A stretch of DNA of 64,000 bases from Oceanobacillus salinisoli. GTDB taxonomy: Bacteria; Bacillota; Bacilli; Bacillales; Amphibacillaceae. The notes beneath the pieces are model-generated. The model saw nothing but the letters and a program-made list of their open reading frames with translations, made no database searches and was not told the DNA's origin. The stretch lies in the NCBI RefSeq assembly GCF_009733865.1, contig NZ_WOFB01000001.1:186001-250000 (forward strand), in the 5' to 3' direction. The first letter of the stretch is position 1, and every line of letters starts with the position of its first letter. A program made the translations under genes and the position numbers. Positions 1-7,871 of this stretch are shown one piece after another.

Positions 1-2
1 AA

Positions 3-461
3 AGGGAAAGAAAAATTTCTTTGTTATACATTCCTTTCTTATTTCTATTATTTTTAGGAGGTCTAGTTTTTGGTTATACGGTATTTGTTAAATTGATATT
101 TCCTTTTATATTATCCTTATCAGAAGGTATGTTTGAAGTCATGTTAACGGTTGATCGGTATTTTAAATTTTTATTTCGGATTACGGTACCATTTGCTATC
201 TTGTTTGAACTGCCCATTGTTGCTATGTTTTTAACAACACTTGGAATTCTAACACCCGATTATATGAAAAGAATTAGGAAGTATGCCTATTTCGTTTTAA
301 TTGTACTTTGTACCATGCTGACCCCGCCAGACCTGTTTTTACCTATTATTGTTTCCTTACCTCTCATCCTGCTGTACGAAGTCAGTATCCAATTGTCTAA
401 ACTGGTATGGGCTAAAAAGCAAGAACAGCATGAAGAATTTTTAGAGAGGGAAAGTATATGA
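3..461 (+). CDS. tatC: Sec-independent protein translocase TatC (3' part, cut by window edge)
   Basis: TatC is the multi-spanning membrane subunit of the twin-arginine translocase that binds the RR signal peptide of folded exported proteins. The frame is open from base 3 and runs off the left edge, so the true start lies outside; the in-frame TTG at base 21 is internal. Visible are hydrophobic segments, the family motif FAILFELP with its conserved acidic residue, and the motif LTPPDLF before the last membrane segments. The charged tail ending at 461 is typical of the family. A TatA partner would be expected just upstream of the window. Confidence 0.93.
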   Translation, partial: RERKISLLYIPFLFLLFLGGLVFGYTVFVKLIFPFILSLSEGMFEVMLTVDRYFKFLFRITVPFAILFELPIVAMFLTTLGILTPDYMKRIRKYAYFVLIVLCTMLTPPDLFLPIIVSLPLILLYEVSIQLSKLVWAKKQEQHEEFLERESI

Positions 462-507
462 GAAGCGTAGGAGAAGGTTAGGAAGTACTGAAAAAAGTCC
501 TCTTAAA

Positions 508-545
508 TAGAGTAACGTAGCACCCTATGAAAAGTGACTTTAACC
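508..545. repeat. Solo diverged copy of the 52-bp array hairpin
   Basis: The stretch GTAACGTAGCACC followed by CTATGAAAAGTGAC is, on the other strand, a diverged version of the hairpin (GGTCAC..TAG / CTACGTTACC) that is tandemly repeated nine times near 47.7-48.2 kb. One single unit lies here between tatC and the first dispersed repeat. Confidence 0.5.
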
Positions 546-565
546 GCTAATCAAGTGAAATAGAA

Positions 566-711
566 TTTATCACGTGAGGAACTGGCTGTAAGCCCCCCCA
601 CTTTAAGAAATCGAGATCCTGATAAATTGGGGGACAGGCAGCCAGTAAATTCCTGATTCGTTCATCTAACTAATAGTGGGAGGAAAACACTGATTTGAAG
701 ATCCGTTTTAT
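566..711 (+). repeat. Dispersed two-hairpin element, copy 1
   Basis: The copy begins TTTATCACGTG, has the first stem ACTGGCTG ... CAGCCAGT, and ends with a second stem (imperfect here) and a TTTAT. It shares this plan with seven other copies in the window. It occupies most of the gap between tatC and the aldehyde dehydrogenase gene; nothing else is seen there apart from the solo hairpin. The ends look like those of an IS200/IS605-type element or its guide RNA, but no transposase is present. Confidence 0.7.
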
Positions 712-809
712 TAAGAGACTTAAAAAAGATCCTTGTTTACTAGTCTCGGATGGTCTAGTTTGTTTCCTCAGTTAAAGATGTTGGAAGCAGCAGAACCTTC
801 CCATGCTTC

Positions 810-2279
810 TTAATCTAAATAATTGGTGTAGTAAGGATTTTCTCTGTTTTCGGTTTGAACGGATATCCATTGAACCGTTGTAAATTCTTCTAAAGACCAT
901 TCACCACCAAAACGACCAATACCAGAAGACTTTTCACCACCAAAAGCAATCAGCGGTTCGTCATTTACACTTTGATCATTTACATGAACCATTCCTGTTA
1001 CAATCTGTTTTGCTACTTCTACACCTCTTTCAGGAGAACCAGCATGGACAGCTCCACTAAGGCCAAATGGTGTGTCATTTGCGATACGAACGGCATCCTT
1101 ATCGTCTTCAGCCGGAATAATGGTAGCAACAGGACCAAACATTTCGTTTTTGGCTGTTGAAACATCATTTGTTCCTGTTAGAACATATGGATGCATAACA
1201 TTTCCTTCGACCTTTCCTTCCAGTTCAATTTTTGCACCTTGGTTTTTTGCTTCATCTATTTGCTCAAGAATTCGATCGATGGCTTCCCGATTAATTAATG
1301 GTCCTATTAAAGTATCTTTATCACGAGGATCGCCTACTTTAATTTTTTTCGCTTGATCAACGAAACTCTTTACAAATTCATCATATTTATCTTTATGAAC
1401 GATAATGCGATTAATTGCCATGCAAATTTGGCCATTGTGCATAAATTTACCAAACAATGCAGAGTTCACAGCCCTTTCCACATCTGCATCACCGAGAACA
1501 ATCAAGGCATTATTTCCGCCAAGTTCAAGGGCAGTTTTTTTAATATTTCTTCCACAAAGTTCGCCAATATGACGTCCTACAGGTGTAGAACCAGTAAAGG
1601 AGATCAGTCTTGGAATCGGATGATCCACAAATGCATCGCCGATTTCTTTTATATTCGGAATAACGACATTCAAAAGACCTTTAGGTATACCTGCTTCTTC
1701 AAAAACCTTTGCAAGGAGTATGCCACCAGTTATTGCAGTCTGTTCATCCGGCTTCAGAACAACTCCGTTTCCAGTTGCAAGGGCGGGAGCAACAGAACGC
1801 ATAGCAAGATACATCGGAAAGTTAAATGGTCCGATTACTCCAACTACCCCAAGTGGTTTCCGGTAAATTCTATTTTCTTTACCAGGAATGAGGGAGGGAA
1901 CGATCTCACCAGTCATTCTTAGCGGAAAAGAGGCCGCTTCCCTAGTAATAGCTATAACAAAGTCTATTTCAACATTGGCCTTTAGGTGGGATGAACCGCC
2001 TTCATTAATCAGGTGTTCAACAAATTCCTCTCTTCTTGATTCCATAATTTGAACCGCTTTTTCCATAATGGACGAACGCTCAAATGGATTTAATTTCATC
2101 CATTCTTTTTGCTCTTTTTCAGCAGATTTATAGGCCTCGTCAATATCTTCTTTGTTGGCCATTTTGATTTTTTCCAATACTTGTCCATTATATGGATTGG
2201 TCACTTCGTACATCGTTTTTCCATTACCATCTCTCCATTTTCCGGAGATATAATTTTTATTAAGGTTTTCGTAGGTCAA
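810..2279 (-). CDS. NAD(P)-dependent aldehyde dehydrogenase (vanillin/benzaldehyde dehydrogenase-like)
   Basis: This enzyme oxidises an aldehyde to the acid with NAD(P); it resembles the benzaldehyde/vanillin dehydrogenase branch (B. subtilis YfmT type). With a start at the TTG at 2279 the protein has 489 residues; catalytic Cys286 lies in NGQICMAINR, the general-base Glu252 in ALELGGNN, and Asn153 in GPFNFPM. I chose this TTG because AAAGGAGAG lies six bases upstream; the alternative starts at 2312 (TTG) and 2300 (ATG) lie upstream of that ribosome site or on it. The gene is monocistronic between repeat copies 1 and 2. The exact aldehyde substrate is not readable from sequence. Confidence 0.9.
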   Translation of the reverse strand: MTYENLNKNYISGKWRDGNGKTMYEVTNPYNGQVLEKIKMANKEDIDEAYKSAEKEQKEWMKLNPFERSSIMEKAVQIMESRREEFVEHLINEGGSSHLKANVEIDFVIAITREAASFPLRMTGEIVPSLIPGKENRIYRKPLGVVGVIGPFNFPMYLAMRSVAPALATGNGVVLKPDEQTAITGGILLAKVFEEAGIPKGLLNVVIPNIKEIGDAFVDHPIPRLISFTGSTPVGRHIGELCGRNIKKTALELGGNNALIVLGDADVERAVNSALFGKFMHNGQICMAINRIIVHKDKYDEFVKSFVDQAKKIKVGDPRDKDTLIGPLINREAIDRILEQIDEAKNQGAKIELEGKVEGNVMHPYVLTGTNDVSTAKNEMFGPVATIIPAEDDKDAVRIANDTPFGLSGAVHAGSPERGVEVAKQIVTGMVHVNDQSVNDEPLIAFGGEKSSGIGRFGGEWSLEEFTTVQWISVQTENRENPYYTNYLD

Positions 2280-2441
2280 AACAATCTCTCCTTTATCCAT
2301 CGTTTTCGTCAACTTATGTAATATTTTTACAACTTCTTTAGTGCTTCAATTAAGTGAATCGGAATAAGTTGAAATAAATATCCTTTTTTAATATTTGCCT
2401 TTTTGCAGGTATTATACGACTTCTTAAATGAAGGGAGTGTT

Positions 2442-2624
2442 TTTATCACGTGATTAACTGGCTGTAAGACCCTTAACGAGAAGAATTCGAGATACCTCAG
2501 AAATTATAAGTGGGGGTCGGGCAGCCAGTAAACTCCTAATTCGTTCAGAGGCCTTTAGGTCATCCTCTAGGGCTAACAATCAGTGGGATATGGAAAAAAA
2601 CCACTGGTTGAAGATTCACTTTAA
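2442..2624 (+). repeat. Dispersed two-hairpin element, copy 2 (most complete)
   Basis: This is the clearest copy: TTTATCACGTGATTAACTGG at the left, stem 1 with arms ACTGGCTG..GACCC and GGGTC..CAGCCAGT, a linker containing GGCCTTTAGGTCAT, stem 2 with CAATCAGTGG / CCACTGGTTG, and the right end GAAGATTCAC followed by TTTAA. It lies in the 523-bp gap between the aldehyde dehydrogenase and chrA; the remainder of that gap holds a terminator hairpin and no gene. Confidence 0.75.
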
Positions 2625-2627
2625 TAC

Positions 2628-2673
2628 AAAAAGCTGATATTCCAAATATGGATTGGAAAATCAGCTTTTTTGA
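2628..2673. terminator. Intrinsic terminator hairpin
   Basis: Arms AAAAAGCTGAT and ATCAGCTTTTTT enclose a loop of about 21 bases, with a T-run on either strand, so it can work in both directions. It lies about 130 bp beyond the stop of chrA. Confidence 0.7.
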
Positions 2674-2802
2674 GACTTCTCACTATTCAGTGGTTGAGGG
2701 TCCAAGTTGAAAGGAAGAGTTGCCAGTATTAACGGACATTAGCTTGCACTACCACTCATATAACCCTCTAAATCTATCTTCTGTGTAGAGTGAATACAAA
2801 GT

Positions 2803-3993
2803 TTAAATATATGAAATTAGTAAACCACCAATTGCCCCCGTTAACACGATAACCCAAGGTGGCAGTTTCCAGTATACCAGCATACTAAATAGAACTGCTG
2901 CAAGGGCAAAATCGATTGGTGCCAAAATAGAGCTAGTCCAAATTGGATGATAAAGTGCTGAGATTAATATACCTACAACAGAAGTATTTACTCCAATTAA
3001 AGCACCTTTAACTTTCGGATTACTGCGTAGTGCATCCCAAAAAGGCAATGTACCTAATATAAGAAGGAAAGCAGGTAAAAAAATTGCAAATGTAGCAAAT
3101 AATCCACCTTGCCAGCCGTTAATCACAGCACCAATATAGGCTGCAAACGTAAATAATGGTCCTGGTACTGCCTGTGCTGCACCGTATCCTGCAAGAAAGT
3201 CCTGTTCACTTAACCAGCCTGCAGGAACAAATTCCTGTTCTAATAGCGGTAACACAACATGGCCACCACCGAAAACAAGGGAACCTGACCGATAGAAACT
3301 ATCCAGTAAAGCGACCCATTCCATGGATGTTAGGTTACGGAGTATAGGAAGAAATACTAGTAGTCCGAAGAAAATCGTTAAGCAAATATAACCAAAACGG
3401 CGTGATACAGGAAAATTGGTAACCGATTGTTCTTCCTGAATCGTTTGGTTTCGATAAAGTAGAAAACCGACAACACCTGCTAATAGAATGACACCAATTT
3501 GTGTGTAGGCTGTTTGCCATAATAACGTGACGACTAAAGCAAATAAAGCAATCGTTTTTCGCTGTAAGTCAGGAGTTAAATTTCTTGCCATACCTAAAAC
3601 CGCATGTGCAACAACAACAACAGCTATAATTTTTAATCCATTAAACCAGCCTGCGTCTTCGATTCCAAACGTATGAAGCACGGATGCAAATATAATTAGT
3701 GCAATGACAGATGGAAGGGTAAAGCCAAGAAAGGAAATAAATCCTCCTAATATTCCCCCTCGCATAACGCCAATACCAATCCCAACCTGACTGCTGGCAG
3801 GTCCCGGTAAAAACTGACAGAGCGCAACTAAATCAGCGTAGCTTTTCTCGTCCATCCATTTTCTTCTTCGGATATACTCTTCATGAAAGTACCCTAAATG
3901 TGCAATGGGTCCACCAAATGAAGTGAATCCAAGTCTGGTGGAAACCAATAAAATTTCTAACCATATTTTCAATCTATTATCTTTATGATTCAT
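2803..3993 (-). CDS. chrA: Chromate transporter ChrA (CHR family, two-domain)
   Basis: ChrA exports chromate from the cytoplasm across the membrane and gives chromate resistance. The 396-residue protein is a tandem CHR-domain fusion: the N-terminal half has LGFTSFGGPIAHLGYF and LCQFLPGPASSQ, and the C-terminal half repeats them as LVFGGGHVVLPLL and AQAVPGPLFTFAAYIG. About ten hydrophobic helices are visible. The ATG at 3993 sits nine bases after AGGAGG; a GTG nine bases upstream would touch that ribosome site. It is the second gene of a padR-chrA operon (18-bp gap), an arrangement known for PadR-type chromate-sensing regulators in Bacillus. Some CHR proteins move other anions, so the substrate is inferred from family. 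Confidence 0.9.
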   Translation of the reverse strand: MNHKDNRLKIWLEILLVSTRLGFTSFGGPIAHLGYFHEEYIRRRKWMDEKSYADLVALCQFLPGPASSQVGIGIGVMRGGILGGFISFLGFTLPSVIALIIFASVLHTFGIEDAGWFNGLKIIAVVVVAHAVLGMARNLTPDLQRKTIALFALVVTLLWQTAYTQIGVILLAGVVGFLLYRNQTIQEEQSVTNFPVSRRFGYICLTIFFGLLVFLPILRNLTSMEWVALLDSFYRSGSLVFGGGHVVLPLLEQEFVPAGWLSEQDFLAGYGAAQAVPGPLFTFAAYIGAVINGWQGGLFATFAIFLPAFLLILGTLPFWDALRSNPKVKGALIGVNTSVVGILISALYHPIWTSSILAPIDFALAAVLFSMLVYWKLPPWVIVLTGAIGGLLISYI

Positions 3994-4011
3994 CACTTGC
4001 ACCCTCCTTAA

Positions 4012-4320
4012 CTATTCTTTAATTTCTTTAAATAATTCATAGGCTTTAGCCCGTGCTTGATCCAAAATCTCCTCCCCTTTGCTGGTTGCGGAGTAATATT
4101 TTCTTATTTTTCCTTCTACATTTCTCTCTTCCTTATGTAAAAGCCCATCTGATTCCATGTTGTGAAGGATTGGATAAAGTGTTCCAGCGCTGATTTCATA
4201 CCCATGTTCCTGCAGTTCTTCATGCATCCAGGCACCGTAAATAGGGTGTTCTTTTGCATGATGAAGAATGTGGATTTGAATAAAGCCTAAGAAGAGTTTT
4301 CTTAATATTTTATCTTCCAG
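4012..4320 (-). CDS. PadR-family transcriptional regulator, apparent CTG start
   Basis: This is a winged-helix PadR regulator of 103 residues that probably controls chrA, which follows directly. The core reads HPIYGAWMHEELQ then EISAGTLYPILHNMESDGLL, the family signature for the HTH and wing. The first ATG, at 4227, would delete the N-terminal helix; the frame stays open upstream (LEDKILRKLFLGFIQIHIL) as far as a TAG just before it, and contains no ATG, GTG or TTG that fits. A CTG at 4320, nine bases after GAGG, gives the normal N-terminus with Leu read as Met. A candidate operator lies immediately upstream. Confidence 0.82.
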   Translation of the reverse strand: MEDKILRKLFLGFIQIHILHHAKEHPIYGAWMHEELQEHGYEISAGTLYPILHNMESDGLLHKEERNVEGKIRKYYSATSKGEEILDQARAKAYELFKEIKE

Positions 4321-4352
4321 TTTTATCTACCTCTTTCTGTAATCGAAAATTA

Positions 4353-4369
4353 ATATCGGAAATCGATAT
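4353..4369. promoter_or_regulatory. Candidate PadR operator (inverted repeat)
   Basis: ATATCG and CGATAT are exact inverted arms five bases apart, 33 bp upstream of the padR start codon. PadR regulators usually bind such AT-rich dyads at their own promoter, so autoregulation of padR-chrA is inferred. Confidence 0.5.
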
Positions 4370-4706
4370 CGAAATTAGATATTTTTAAATTAACATACCC
4401 TGTTTTGCCTAACAATAACTTTTACTAAACGAAAATAATTTTAACATTTTCTTAATATATGTCGGTTGAATAAAGATATTTTGGGCGAGGGCAGCCGTGG
4501 TTTGTTTAAATACAGTATTGGTATAGGATTATGCATGAAATTTTTGGTATTCAAACCTGTTTATTTTTGGAAAAAATAGAGGTTTTAAGTAATTCTTGAT
4601 ACGTAGAATATAACGGAGGAATGGGTAGCACCTTTGCAATAGTGTGTTCGCCCCCTTCATTTAGACGAGTCTCTATATAATAAGTCCAGTTTAGGTTAAA
4701 TCCAAT

Positions 4707-4739
4707 AAATACTCTTATGATTATCTCATAGGAGTATTT
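4707..4739 (-). terminator. Hairpin downstream of the 46-residue ORF
   Basis: Near-perfect 14-bp arms AAATACTCTTATGA and TCATAGGAGTATTT are separated by five bases. On the minus strand it follows the small gene ending at 4787 and could terminate it. The flanking T-tract is weak. The rest of the 4370-4786 interval shows no gene. Confidence 0.45.
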
Positions 4740-4786
4740 ATAATAGAAATTTGTTTATGAAGAGAAACCGATAAACAAGATGAGGA

Positions 4787-4927
4787 TTAAGATGCTATAA
4801 TTTTGCTTAAATCCTGTATTTCATCATAGATCTTCTCTTTTAAACTTTTGTCAGGACATTTTTGGTATTCATTTATTAATAAGTAGATTTCTCTAACAAA
4901 CAGAGACATCTCTTCTTCAGAAATCAT
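4787..4927 (-). CDS. Small hypothetical protein, 46 residues
   Basis: An ATG seven bases after AGGTGAT opens a 46-residue frame beginning MISEEEMSLFVREIYLLINE. The product is acidic, lacks a signal or membrane segment, and looks all-helical; one Cys is present. I do not recognise the family. The good ribosome site, codon use like the neighbours, and a hairpin downstream support a real gene. It stands alone between padR and the repeat cluster at 5.1 kb. Confidence 0.55.
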   Translation of the reverse strand: MISEEEMSLFVREIYLLINEYQKCPDKSLKEKIYDEIQDLSKIIAS

Positions 4928-5087
4928 AGATATCACCTATCTTATCTTAATAATTATATTTTAGTTATTTTGAACTACTTTTTCAAGTCTATTAACATAC
5001 AAATAAGTAATATATAGTATATATATTGTAGGAAATAATTAATAGTAGCAAGCCAATCATTAAAAAAAACTGATATCCTGCAAATAT

Positions 5088-5430
5088 TTATTATATGACT
5101 AACTGGCTGTAAGACCCGAGCAGGATACTTTAAGTGCGTGTTCAAAAAGGAGGATGAAAAGGAACGAGAAGTTCGAGGCGGCGAGGCAACGAGCTTCCAC
5201 AGGATGTGGTGACTTCTACGTTGCCAACAGGACGTGGGCGGTTTTAGTAGAAGGCCTCTATCGATGTGTAATTTCACCGGACTTTTTGAACATCCTCTTT
5301 AAGAGTTATAAACAGCGAATGGGCAACAGTATATTCCTAATCTATTCAAAGGCCTTTAGGTCATACCCTTGTGGTACTAACAATCAGTGGAGGATGAGTA
5401 AAACACCTCACCCACTGATCTAAACTTTAT
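5088..5430 (+). repeat. Dispersed two-hairpin element, copy 3, interrupted by a MITE
   Basis: The left part (AACTGGCTGTAAGACCC) and right part (ATTCAAAGGCCTTTAGGTCAT, then a second stem CAGTGG / CCCACTGAT and ACTTTAT) match the other copies, but a 162-bp block is inserted in the middle. Together they fill the gap between the 46-residue ORF and the DUF389 gene; no coding sequence is supported here. Confidence 0.7.
5135..5296 (+). mobile_element. 162-bp MITE-like insertion with 7-bp target duplication
   Basis: The block is bordered by CTTTAAG on both sides (5128-5134 and 5297-5303), as expected for a target-site duplication, and the uninterrupted sequence can be recognised in sister copies. 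Its ends are imperfect inverted repeats sharing GTTCAAAAAG / CTTTTTGAAC. The interior is GC-rich compared with its surroundings and has no ORF with a ribosome site. It is probably a non-autonomous transposable element moved in trans. Confidence 0.65.
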
Positions 5431-5470
5431 GAAATAGCCAAGAACACTCGTGACTTTAGTCATGAGAGGT

Positions 5471-6487
5471 TCAGACTAAATCTAAGTTGTTACTAAATAG
5501 TATTACGATAAGTAAGAGGATAATGACTAAACTGACAAATAGAATGGATAGCTTACGGGATGTTTTTGCTTTATCTACTTCGTTCCATTTTACTGGGCGG
5601 ATTCCGCTTAGTGAAAAAATGATGATTGCAGCTAAGATTACTGAAGCGATATTTCCCACTAGTAATAGCGTGGAACCATAAGCCTCCTGCCACATTCCTG
5701 AACCAATGGTCATCCCTACTACAACGGTGGGTGGTAAAAGGGCCACAGCAACCATCACACCGACTAAGGAACCTGGTAATCGATTGAGAATTGATAATGC
5801 TCCAGCTGTTCCTGATGCCAATGCTAAGACAATATCTGATACATTTGCATGCGTTCTTGATGAAAATTCACTGCTTTCCATTGGAACAGGAAAAAAGAAG
5901 GTAAAACATATGGATATTCCTACTACAATAATAATAGCGTACAGTAAAGTAAAGGAAGAACTTCGCAATAACTGGAAATCACCTAAAATGGAAGAAAAAG
6001 CCATGGAAATAACAGGACCGAGCATCGGAGCAATCACCATGGCACCAATAATGACTGCTTGGCTATTCTGGATAAAACCTATCGTAACAACTATTGCTGA
6101 TAATATAATAAGCAATGTATAGGTTAGAGTGATATGACTTGACTTTTGTATCGTTCCAATCAGCTCCTGACGACTGGCTCGTTGAAGCTTATTGGTTTCT
6201 TCCTCTACTTCTTTTCTTTTTTGTTCCTTTTCTTCCTCTGTCGTTCTGGTAATATACGTTTGAACAGGGAATAGGAGGACTTCAAATCCGTCAATTAGAT
6301 GAGTTAAACTTTCCAGATAGTTCAGGATTTCTTCCGTGTTTTTAGTTTCTACAAGAACACGAATCAAAGTCCTGTCTTTTGATTCTATGGAAACCCAGTA
6401 GGAAACGTGAGGATATTCTTTTAAAGATTCGTCCACTTTATCAAAATATTTATCAGGAACATATGCTTCTACAAGTTGTAAATCCAC
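5471..6487 (-). CDS. DUF389 / TIGR00341 family membrane protein
   Basis: The family has no established biochemical role. The 338-residue protein has a soluble N-terminal part with a DLQLVEAYVPD start and a charged linker (TTEEEKEQKRKEVEEE), then seven or so membrane helices with the family core GAMVIAPMLGPVISMAF, LASGTAGALSIL and GVMVAVALLPPTV. I prefer the GTG at 6487, eight bases after GGGAG; a longer version from a TTG at 6520 would add eleven residues. The gene is monocistronic between two dispersed repeat copies. Confidence 0.85.
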   Translation of the reverse strand: MDLQLVEAYVPDKYFDKVDESLKEYPHVSYWVSIESKDRTLIRVLVETKNTEEILNYLESLTHLIDGFEVLLFPVQTYITRTTEEEKEQKRKEVEEETNKLQRASRQELIGTIQKSSHITLTYTLLIILSAIVVTIGFIQNSQAVIIGAMVIAPMLGPVISMAFSSILGDFQLLRSSSFTLLYAIIIVVGISICFTFFFPVPMESSEFSSRTHANVSDIVLALASGTAGALSILNRLPGSLVGVMVAVALLPPTVVVGMTIGSGMWQEAYGSTLLLVGNIASVILAAIIIFSLSGIRPVKWNEVDKAKTSRKLSILFVSLVIILLLIVILFSNNLDLV

Positions 6488-6567
6488 AATTCCATCTCCC
6501 ATAATGAAAGGTACATACAATACTTATAGGTTTTCCATTAAAAGCAGTTTATAAAAATAAATATTGA

Positions 6568-6725
6568 TTTATCACGTGTTTAATTGGATATAAGACCCTT
6601 GACGAGAGAAATTCGTGATCCTTCTACATGATAAGTGAAGGTCAGGTGGCCAGTAAACTTGTAATTCGCTTTCTAACAATCAGAGGGAATGAAAAGAACT
6701 TTCAATTATTCAATATTCACTTTAT
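6568..6725 (+). repeat. Dispersed two-hairpin element, copy 4
   Basis: It begins TTTATCACGTGTTTAATTGG and ends TTCACTTTAT. Stem 1 is degraded (TGGATATAAGACCC against GGTGGCCAGTAAAC) and stem 2 is weak, so this is an older copy. Confidence 0.65.
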
Positions 6726-6745
6726 TTTAGGGAGGCATCAAACCT

Positions 6746-6925
6746 TTATTCCTTGATATCATTTTCAGTAAACGATTCATTTGATTCATTTAAATAATGA
6801 TTTTCATTTGTAGCGAAAGAAACGGACTGTAAACTGTCCTCAGCATCCAATCCATAAAATTTGTATTTTTTAGCGAGTGTTAGTTCTTCATTTTTATTTT
6901 TCTTTCCACTTTTTCTATCCATCAT
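6746..6925 (-). CDS. Small hydrophilic hypothetical protein, 59 residues
   Basis: An ATG five bases after AGGAGG opens 59 codons starting MMDRKSGKKNKNEELTLA, with YKFYGLDAEDSLQSVSFAT in the middle and an acidic Asn-rich tail. It is soluble, highly charged and without Cys. I do not recognise the family; short basic/acidic proteins of this kind are common in Bacillaceae, some of them sporulation-related. The very strong ribosome site makes it a likely gene despite its size. The second Met (6922) is an alternative start. Confidence 0.65.
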   Translation of the reverse strand: MMDRKSGKKNKNEELTLAKKYKFYGLDAEDSLQSVSFATNENHYLNESNESFTENDIKE

Positions 6926-7171
6926 AGTTTCCTCCTCTTCTTCTACATTTTGATTATAAGTTTTAACATGTCCATTTCATGAATAATTAATCCAGACTCT
7001 TTTACAAAGTTTGTTTTTATAAGACGGATGTAAACTTTATATAGTAGCTTTCGCTTGTTCTAATGAAGATAGCGTTCATGTGTTGGCTCCGGCACGTATT
7101 CTGCCTACGCTAGTACTAGTTTCCTGATTAATGTGTAGACATAACCTAAAAAGAATGGTTAAACATACACG

Positions 7172-7202
7172 ATAAAAAGACACCTATTTAAAAAGGTGCC
7201 TA
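7172..7202 (-). terminator. Terminator of the TRIC-family gene
   Basis: On the minus strand AGGCACCT pairs with AGGTGTCT (one G-U) around a short loop and is followed by TTTTTATC. It starts about ten bases after the stop codon of the gene ending at 7214. Confidence 0.8.
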
Positions 7203-7213
7203 TGCTTATGGGA

Positions 7214-7825
7214 TCAATTTTCTTGTAATTTATTGACGCTCTTACTAGGTAAACGCCATCCAAATCGATGTGATGTGATACGTAATAGAAGGATGGCTAT
7301 AAATAGGCTGTACAGCTGATAAGCTTCAGCTGCCCATCCCATGCCGATAATAAATCCAGCGAGAATGGCCCATAAAAGGTAGATTTGTTGGCGGAATACG
7401 ATTGGTTTTTGTTGGGCTAACACATCTCGAATGATTCCTCCACCAGCTCCTGTTATAGCAGCTGAAAACATAATGGCAATGAGTGGAAGATTGATAGAAT
7501 GTGCATGCATCGCACCTTGAACGGCAAATGCAGAGAGGCCAATCGCATCAAAGATACTCCACTCCTTTAATTTGTGAACCGTACTATTGGGTAATAATAA
7601 TATGATGGTAATCGTGATAATCGCAATAATAAAAAGGAATGTTTGCTGCCATAATTCAATAATCGGGATACCGATGAAAAGGTTTCTAATAGCTCCACCA
7701 CCAAAAGCAGTAATTAACCCTAAAACGTATGTGCCAATAATATCGTATTTTACCTCCATTGCAATAATTGCACCACTCATTGCAAAAGCCATGGTCCCAA
7801 TTGCGTTCAAAACATCCCAAACCAT
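7214..7825 (-). CDS. TRIC / UPF0126 family membrane protein under a glycine riboswitch
   Basis: The 203-residue protein has seven predicted membrane helices made of two homologous halves, each with a Gly-rich turn (FGGGAIRNL and GAGGGIIRDVL), as in the trimeric intracellular cation channel family. The prokaryotic members are cation channels by structure, but those preceded by glycine riboswitches may handle glycine or its counter-ion. The ATG lies seven bases after GGGAGG. A full tandem glycine riboswitch lies just upstream, so expression should respond to glycine. It is monocistronic with its own terminator. Confidence 0.9.
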   Translation of the reverse strand: MVWDVLNAIGTMAFAMSGAIIAMEVKYDIIGTYVLGLITAFGGGAIRNLFIGIPIIELWQQTFLFIIAIITITIILLLPNSTVHKLKEWSIFDAIGLSAFAVQGAMHAHSINLPLIAIMFSAAITGAGGGIIRDVLAQQKPIVFRQQIYLLWAILAGFIIGMGWAAEAYQLYSLFIAILLLRITSHRFGWRLPSKSVNKLQEN

Positions 7826-7871
7826 AAAAAAACCTCCCTAATCATTATGTAACAACACCAAATACAAGAAA

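Noticed and set aside
1353-1922. 189-residue ORF on the plus strand
   Set aside because: It is antisense to the aldehyde dehydrogenase, which has complete catalytic motifs.
4975-5277. 100-residue minus-strand ORF
   Set aside because: It covers the repeat junction and MITE; it has no ribosome site and an implausible composition.
5154-5423. 89-residue plus-strand ORF
   Set aside because: It lies wholly in the MITE and the dispersed repeat, has no proper ribosome site, and its product resembles nothing.
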